Positions 57,353 through 64,000 of a stretch of 64,000 nt of DNA are shown here, in pieces. The notes beneath the pieces were generated by a model, which was not told the DNA's origin, ran no database searches, and was given only the letters and a program-made list of their open reading frames with translations. How positions within the stretch are numbered: the stretch's first letter is position 1; the number at the start of each line of letters is the position of its first letter. Source of the stretch: Mesodorylaimus sp. YZB2_4. Taxonomy: Eukaryota; Nematoda; Enoplea; Dorylaimida; Dorylaimidae. Location of the stretch: the NCBI GenBank assembly GCA_030248295.1, contig JASANH010001508.1, forward strand, positions 1,116,001 through 1,180,000. The letters run 5' to 3'. The position numbers and the translations under genes were made by a program.

Positions 57353-60300
57353 ATGATGGTTATTCAAGCGGAATCCGAGTTGGTGCCGAAGCCCCTTCCA
57401 GAGAGGATAGTGAGTTTTGCTTTTTAGATTTGCGCCAAATCTTTATGAATTTGTTTGCAGATAATTTACATTGACTCGAGTCCTGATATCGTACACTCGA
57501 AGTTGCAATTGACGGATCGGTAAGTGATTCGATAATTATAACGCGCTTCTGTGCGTAAATGTCGGGAAGCTGTTGCGACTTATCGTTAGAGGCTTCTGGT
57601 AGGCTCATCTTGGAATATCGATTTCAAAAATAGGTTAAAAAATCAATATCCATGGATTAGCTTGGTCAATGAACCTAAACTCGTGAGTGTGAGTCAGTCT
57701 GGTTTGTAGTTCCAGGCGGGTACCAGCCAGCCTGACGAACGTACTTGTGCGGTAGCGAGATTCGTATCCACCCACCTCGATTGACCACATCAAGGCGATT
57801 GGGAGGGTTGTTGATCTTCCTTGCTTGCAAGCATCAATCCGAGGGGTTAATTTTTCAGGCGCAGGTATACTTTCAACTACATTCTCAATTATGTGTTCCT
57901 TAGCCCTCGAGTGCGCCTTATGGTGCTTGGCTATGGATAAAGTATGACATGACATGACATTCTCTGGTACGCCTGCCAATCTTGGCACAAGTATCCACCT
58001 GGCTCGTACCCAGCTGGAGGTGTAAATCGACCCTTACGTTCAAGAGAATCCTTGGTGCAGGCTAGTTATTGATGTTGGTGTAGCAGGATCTTAGGGGGAT
58101 TAATATCTCCAGGTGGCCCCTGACGGCTTCTCCTGCGTAGTTAACCGAGGAGGATCCCCGCCTGTCATAGTCGCATCGCACAAATGCAATATATTGTCAG
58201 ATATCCGTCTGGAAGTAGAAATCGGCTCACCCGCGATCCTATGATCTAGGCTGGCTCTCACCCACGAGGTAGGGTAATCCATGCATATCGACGATTATCT
58301 TACTGATTCCAGGTGTATTCTGATTCCGGTATACCTGTGAAAGTAATAATCTGATTATGAGGGCCGCAATCTGATTATCTGACCATTAGTACCCTTCACC
58401 TGAAAAACATATTCCGAAGAATCACTCATTGCTGGAAAAGCGAAATTCTGGGTCTACGAGCTAACTGTCTTTATCGATCAGAATTCACTTTGCACTGATA
58501 ATAGTACTTGGAGACGCGCTACACAGCACTGCTTGCAAATAACTGACTGCTTCCGCTAGGTATGCGTGACAGAGTGTGAAGGTGAGCCATGTCGACCTAG
58601 TAGAAAAAAATTAGAATTAGAAACCGTTTCTCTAGATGAGCGTTTTCCCCAGAAGGAACGTTTTGTATCTGACATGAAGCATTCTGAAACGACCTAAACT
58701 TGCACCGACAGTAATGAGTTTCTTGTGCAGTAATGTGATCTGTTCTCTGTATTCCTTCTGCAGAAGAGAGTGACGCAGCGGTTCGAACTGCACTGCTTCT
58801 AAGAAAGATCCTGTGGTTTCTTGGAAGAGAGTCTGTCTGTAATCTGCTAGGATAGAGGTCGGCCAACGTGGCTGTAGGTTGACTGTATCTGTTTGAGAAT
58901 CGACTCGCTTTCCAGTGAGCATTCTGAGCACAGAATGACAAAGTTTGCATGCTGATTGCGAGTGTCAACTCAAGAATGGGGGGAGCAGACTGATAAAAAC
59001 GTAGAGTGAGGGAATTTATTAAAATTAGTGTCTTTGTCCAACATCCGACTCCTCCTGATTCGAATTTCAAACTCACCCAAAATTTAAGGTCACTATCGGT
59101 GCCCTGGACCACAGGGAAGCTATCGTGAGGGGCGGCAGAGTAGGAGGTGCCCGTTTTAGAGAACCGATCGATAGTTTCGAACGTTTGCACAAGATTATTC
59201 GTATGTTCATGATGAATAAGGAGCTTGCTTCGTGCGCTACGACCAAATCGTGCCAGTTCGCTGTCATGGCCGAATTGGGTGGATCGGCTAGTTTGGTGAG
59301 TAACTTTTCGATAAATACTGTTTTTCGTCTTTTGTAAGTTTTTGACGACTTTCTTGTTTTCAGTTGAGTGGCGGTGACTTTAGTGATGCAAAAAACGCTA
59401 CCGCAATGTTGGAACAAATTCAGGCGCGTCAATCGCGAGGAGAGGGTGAGAGTGGTGATCCTCCATCGACCCCATCTGAATCCATTATGGATGTGGAGAG
59501 AACCATTATGACCATGTGAGTCTTGGGTTTTGTCAGTTTTGTATAATCTGAAAGATTATTTTTTAGTCCTCGAAATGTGTTTGTGTTTAATCCGGATACG
59601 GTGAAAGTTGCTGGTGCGGATGGACATCCACCACTTTATCTGACTCGTCTTCTCATGTTCGTTACCCGATCTCGAACCCCCATCAAGATGGAAATGTCAG
59701 AAGTGAGTCCATATCCATAGTCAAGCACTATACAGCGCACTCGAGGGCTTAGGAACACATAAATTGACAATCATTTTTCACCCAGACGGGAGTCGAACCC
59801 TCCCCTCCAAGTGCGCACCTAGTAGGATAGGCAGACTCCTTAATTCGCTAGGCCAAGACTTGGGCCTGGGCGCCCCTCTCCCAGGCCTGATTTTATGATA
59901 ATGGTATTCGGTGTCACGCATGTCTTTATCCCCCTGCTGTACCTATCCCCCGGCAGATCTATGTCGCATGTACTTAGCCCCCCTTTGCATTTCTTTAGCC
60001 CCCCTTTCGGGCGGTACGTTTCTCAGCACACACGTTCACCATGGACTCACAGCTACACAAACAGCCTTTTCCAACCGCAATTGGGCGGGGATTCAAATGA
60101 GGAACTCTCATTTCTATGGTATTGCATGCCAGTGCGGACGAGTAAGCGCCGTAATTTCCGCATTTTTACCAGGCAATGTACTTTCATGACTTCCCACTCA
60201 TAGAATTCGAGCAGAGCATAAGAGAAAGGCTTCTGTCAAGCCAATTATAAGTACTCCCAGCTTATAGTTATCATAAGCTAGCATCAGGCACAATATGTAT

Positions 60301-62446
60301 ATCGCATGTAAGCCATATCCTAGCACGATTGAACAACAAAAATGTTTGCATGACGTTGGGTTTCTATTCATCGACAAAAGACTTCTAAAACCATTTCCTA
60401 CAGTGCTTGGCAATCCAGGACTTGCTATGGTGTGTATCACTTAGCATTCCTTGACTCGAAGTTCCATGGTGTTTCGACGCTTTGTCCTTCGACTGTCGGG
60501 TCTGAACGATATTTTCCACAGCAGCGGAAATCGACTATGTTGCACCACAATTCCGATTTCGTTGCAGAGCGTATCCGGTCACGAGTGATGCCCCAAACCG
60601 CAAGGCCAGCTGTGACCTACCGCAGTCAGGTTTTTTGGGCGCTTAAAATTCAAGTATCACCTTCTCCGTCCTAAAATTGAAGACAAGACATGCATTCGTC
60701 AATGGATTTTTGATCATTCAACGTCTTACTAGACAAATCATTCCTTCCAATTCCATACGTAGCATCGAAGGTCTTCCCATAAAACCGGTTTAGCAGCAGC
60801 TGAAAAAATGCTCAGTACGATAGAATATATACAGACTATAGAACTAAAGAAGCCGGAAGCTGGAGCCGAAACGGCCGCTCACACTATCCATGATTAGAAC
60901 TTTGTAGGCCTTCACAGATCTTGGCCGATTTTGATCTCGGGCTTATCAATTATAGAGGTGACGCATTTTCACGAGCACATTGGGTTAAAGAGTCTTCAAA
61001 TGACATTCTACTAGCATTATAAAACGGGAAAATTCGGCATAAAATCCTTTTTTTAACATTACTGAAAAGGATAAAATTAGAAAATGAAGTGTGTGATGAA
61101 GTTCAACAAAACAAAATAAAGTCGGAGAGAGTACGGTGGTTTTAATAGATTTTCTGGGTTGTTTGCCCCGCCTTTACCGATATACCTCGTCAAAATAAGT
61201 TAGGTAGGTAGTGGGGCCTTTAAGCAAGGTAAGGTCCACGAAAAAAACCCAAAGCCTAATTCGAACATACCATAAGCTACGAAAATGTACTTACTCATTC
61301 AAAACGATGCTGAAAAATTGCGCTTCGAACGCTTGTGAAGGCGTCAAAATCTATTCCAAGAAAACTGATTAAACGAAACGAATCATTCGACAATTTCGAC
61401 GTTGAACAGCTAGGGGCGAAACAAATGCAGTGGGGGGCTAATCAAGCACAGCATAAATCTGCCGGGGGGCAGAGTACATGCACATTTATTCTACCCCGGG
61501 GGATATGTGCGCGAGGGGGCTGAATGAAAGCGCGACATCGGCGTTCCTGCGCCCCCCTCACTCGATTGTGTGCCCTTACACTTTGAACATTATGCACGTG
61601 TATATAATACATGACATGACCACCATTTTCAGGAATTGAAAAAGACGTTGGAAAATCCGTATTTCTGCGTTGATGTAGTCTATTTGCACGAACCACCTGC
61701 TGATGATAATTTGGTGGAGGTAGGGCACGTTTTTTTATTTATGTATTTGAGTGGTGTGAGTTTTATGAGACGCAGACTCAATGTGGTCCTAGACATCCAG
61801 GTGTCCTGCACTGGATAGGCAAGCATTGCTAGTGGCGTGGAAGGGGTATCGTGCGTTGTCTTCGTTGGCTTCAAGTACATAGATAGATGGGGCCGTCCAG
61901 GTCTTAAGACGGAGGCGGGATAGTGAAACTGAAAATTCATGATGGCCTTGCACACTAGACCTTTAGTTCATCCAGATTCTTTGATTGGAGAGACAGAAGC
62001 GACACGAGGGGCAGGGAACATTGGTGGGGTATAATCTGGGATGTCCTGACGCGGGTGCAGACTGAAGGAGGGAAGCTTAGGTTTAGCTTTGATTGCTGGT
62101 CGCAGGCAAAATGAGTCGGACCTGTAGGGCACTGGGCCAGAAGGAATCGTTTAGCATTTGAATATGACAACCCCAATGTCAGCTGTGCTCATCATAGGGA
62201 AACTGGCAAGTCCTCAGCCAATTGAACGATGCGCAACAAGGACGCGGGTACGTGTTGGAGTGCGGGCCAGACGTGACCGACTGGCACAATGCAAGCGCAT
62301 TGCTGTTGATCAGTCCACTTCTGCGTGTGCCCTTCAGCGAGTTGAAAGATCGAAAGAGGGCAAAAATTGGTGTAATCGGTGGGGATGAGCAAGAAACGAT
62401 GGAAGTGGACGAGGATGTTCAAGTTCTGGAGAATAAAGAACACTAA
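57353..62446 (+). CDS. BABAM1: BABAM1 / MERIT40 (NBA1), BRISC and BRCA1-A complex member
   Basis: This is an orthologue of MERIT40, a VWA-like scaffold of the BRCC36 deubiquitinase complexes. Exons are about 57353-57409, 57461-57519, 59160-59295, 59364-59515, 59567-59702, 61633-61719 and 62198-62446; they sum to 292 codons in phase (human 329 residues). Matching words: PERIIIYIDSSPDIVHSKL (human PEKVIICLDLSEEM), FERLHKIIRMFMMNKE then CQFAVM, LTRLLMFVTRSRTP, ELKKTLENPYFCVDVVYLHE (human MKKMFQCPYFFFDVVYIH) and a C-terminal VLECGPDVTDWHNASALLL. The protein ends acidic (ETMEVDEDVQVLENKEH). The VWA metal-binding DxSxS motif is partly kept. Introns of 1.6 and 1.9 kb contain SINE copies. AATAAA is at 62434-62439 and again at 62554-62559. 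Confidence 0.9.
57883..57960 (+). mobile_element. SINE family 1, head-truncated copy
   Basis: CAATTATGTGTTCCTTAGCC through TATGACATGACATGACAT is nearly identical to the 3' half of the 48.3-kb copy. The tRNA-like head is missing. It lies in an intron of BABAM1 in the same orientation. Confidence 0.85.
59706..59880 (-). mobile_element. SINE family 1, minus-strand copy in a BABAM1 intron
   Basis: It begins immediately after the donor of exon 5 with ATCCATAGTCAAGCAC (tail end). It contains the B-box complement GGGAGTCGAACCCTCCC and ends with the head complement GCTAGGCCAAGACTTGGGCC. Its edge is within about 10 bp of the splice donor at 59703. Confidence 0.85.
59881..61632. other. Rest of the large BABAM1 intron
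   Basis: There is no recognisable gene. ATACATGACATGACC at 61607-61621 resembles an isolated SINE tail. Overlapping open frames around 59900-60200 carry no motif. Confidence 0.35.
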
Positions 62447-62750
62447 TCGATGCAATTTAAAACAATATAGTCCATGTATGTGAAAGTAAATTTTTGCGTA
62501 TGTAAGTTTTTGAGTCAAAATCGCCTGCATTGGATGTGCGGATGAATTCAGCGAATAAATGACCCATTTTCGTAGTTGTGCGTAGAATTATGCTCGCTCG
62601 GTAACTAGGTCATAGTCACATGGTCGGCCAAGAGAGGGCGAGGAGTCGTATGGACTAGTACTAACTTTTCTGGGCGTGGTGTGAAGAAAATTTTGTCTCG
62701 GACAGAATGGCCTGTGGTTTCTAGGCTTTGGTAAAACACGTGACTTGAAG

Positions 62751-63809
62751 ATGTTACACTTGAAGACGGTGATTTTTAGCTTCCTGTTGGCCTGCATCCT
62801 ACTTTATGTGTCCATGATGGTCACTTATCACTCGACCGATGATAAGGGAAAGATAGGGCGTGTCCAGCACACGCATAAGTCCCATCAATCCTCAGCAAGA
62901 CAACTCAGAGTTTTGACGGGCACTGCTAAGAAAAGAGGTCCTATGGCCATTGGTGGCAGTACGGCATCCTTCATTATGTGGCAAGCCAGACAAATTTCTG
63001 ATCATTTCGGAATCGTATTCTGGACTTTGATTAATGCAGCTTATTTGGAGTTGACGCTTAATTGGTTGTGCCACACTTCGACCATGTCTGCTATTCATGA
63101 TCGAGTATTCATAATCACCACTGATGAGGAGACTGCCGCACAAGTGAGAGCCCAGTGGCCTCTTATCAGTGTGCTATCACTGAAATCGTCAGCCTTTAAT
63201 TCATCGTTGACCTGGGGCCAGCAAGACTATATCGATTTTCTGGTGTATAGGGCCAGTATTATTCGCCTTTTTGTAGTCAATGACGTGCGCTTCGTGCTTT
63301 TCGAGACTGATTCTATTTGGTTGAAAAATCCGTACGAATATTTTGAGAATTATAGTCGAACAGCGGATATTGTCTTGCCGCTCAAGTATGAAGCTGATTC
63401 GCGAGGGCGGGACTTTACTTTTGACCCCATGATCGTGACGCCAAATGAAAGATCTAAAAAGTTCTTCGCTCAATTGTATGCCCGTTTAATAGATTTGAAA
63501 TATCACGTGAATGGAACGCTGTACGACCAGGATGTGTTGGATGACTTGTGTCGAAGTCGATACGCCCGAGTAGAATGCAGGACATTTCCTTGGTCCGAAG
63601 TGGCCGATGGTCATTGGTTCAAACTGAGCGAATCGAAAAGACTCGGCTTGCCTACTTACATCGTGAACAACAATTTTTACAGCGGCGTTGAGAATAAGAT
63701 GACTAGACTGGCATTGAATGACTTCTGGTATCTGACACTCGACCACCGATGCGATAATGGAACGATGGGAAAATTGGAGAAATGGAAAGTAAAGAAAGTA
63801 GATTCGTGA
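62751..63809 (+). CDS. Type II membrane nucleotide-diphospho-sugar transferase
   Basis: This is a single-exon, 352-residue glycosyltransferase-like protein, probably in the Golgi. A short cytosolic N terminus and one helix (VIFSFLLACILLYVSMMVTY) are followed by a Ser/His/Lys-rich stem and a catalytic domain. DRVFIITTDEETAAQV, VYRASIIRLFVVNDVRFVLF then ETDSIWLKNPYEYF match the 'Nucleotid_trans' (PF03407) pattern, where a D/E-x-D before the W-L-x-[ND]-P word binds metal and nucleotide sugar; here it reads ETD. Later parts are DIVLPLKYEADSRGRDFTFD, NGTLYDQDVLDDL and PTYIVNNNFYSG, with three NxS/T sites. The first ATG (62751) directly precedes the signal anchor. The specific sugar donor and acceptor are unknown. 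Confidence 0.82.
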   Translation: MLHLKTVIFSFLLACILLYVSMMVTYHSTDDKGKIGRVQHTHKSHQSSARQLRVLTGTAKKRGPMAIGGSTASFIMWQARQISDHFGIVFWTLINAAYLELTLNWLCHTSTMSAIHDRVFIITTDEETAAQVRAQWPLISVLSLKSSAFNSSLTWGQQDYIDFLVYRASIIRLFVVNDVRFVLFETDSIWLKNPYEYFENYSRTADIVLPLKYEADSRGRDFTFDPMIVTPNERSKKFFAQLYARLIDLKYHVNGTLYDQDVLDDLCRSRYARVECRTFPWSEVADGHWFKLSESKRLGLPTYIVNNNFYSGVENKMTRLALNDFWYLTLDHRCDNGTMGKLEKWKVKKVDS

Positions 63810-64000
63810 GGCCGAAGTGGAAACGGCACACTGTCACATGCATCCGAGTGCTGGTACGAATGCTGACAAGTCGTAATGGATGGTTCAGTGCCGGCGCTCA
63901 CGAAAGTTGATCACTATCTGCTCATCTTCAGTAGGCATGTACTGTATACTTTGGTTTTCCGTACTCAACTTTTTACTTTCGTCAGTGTGGCACTGGCGGG
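63810..64000. other. 3' flank of the transferase gene
   Basis: Right edge of the window; nothing else is visible. Confidence 0.3.

Noticed and set aside
58597-59190. 197-residue open frame on the minus strand overlapping BABAM1 exon 3
   Set aside because: It runs antisense across a BABAM1 exon and has no recognisable domain.
59900-60203. Open frames in the BABAM1 intron
   Set aside because: Two overlapping frames in different phases, no motifs and no splice sites linking them to anything.

Overview
The window looks like nuclear DNA from an invertebrate animal. Genes are split by mostly short introns (about 45-75 bp) with GT(A/G)AG donors and TTTTAG/TTTCAG acceptors. The recognisable proteins are animal ones: an LDL-receptor relative, a DEG/ENaC channel subunit, a synaptotagmin, SLC38A9, GILT, BABAM1/MERIT40 and TRIAP1. 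tRNA-derived SINEs and DNA transposons are interspersed. The short introns and C-terminal DEG/ENaC architecture would suit a nematode or another small ecdysozoan, but the phylum cannot be fixed from this sequence.

Layout. 0-7 kb: 3' end of an LDL-receptor-family gene (+), TRIAP1 (+), DEG/ENaC channel (-). 7.3-9.5 kb: a decayed MULE transposon abutting a hAT-type element with an intact 8-bp target duplication. 9.6-20.4 kb: an inverted repeat pair enclosing 'module A', a head-to-head pair of genes from an unrecognised receptor-like family, both broken. 22-26.7 kb: a PRR5/Protor-like TORC2 subunit (+) and a synaptotagmin (+). 28-29 kb: a lysine-rich single-pass membrane protein (-). 31.8-32.8 kb: a protein with a C2HC zinc finger (+). 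33.5-39.4 kb: SLC38A9 (-), with an intron that holds a GILT-like thiol reductase gene on the other strand. 40.4-41.8 kb: a small four-pass membrane protein (+). 42-47 kb: gene-poor, with a 32-bp tandem repeat. 47.5-55.1 kb: 'module B', a second copy of the receptor-like gene pair. 55.5-63.8 kb: a five-pass membrane protein, BABAM1 and a Golgi-type nucleotide-sugar transferase (all +).

The main novelty is the duplicated divergent pair. In each module the leftward gene encodes a signal peptide, a cysteine-rich glycosylated ectodomain, one membrane span and a long basic cytoplasmic region of about 560 residues. The rightward gene has the same exon structure for the ectodomain and membrane span but stops after a short tail. 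This resembles paired long-tail/short-tail receptors sharing a bidirectional promoter. Module A carries several disabling lesions. Module B's short-tail gene reads as intact, while its long-tail gene is interrupted in a coding exon by a SINE that also occurs elsewhere in the window. I recognise no known family for either the ectodomain or the cytoplasmic region.
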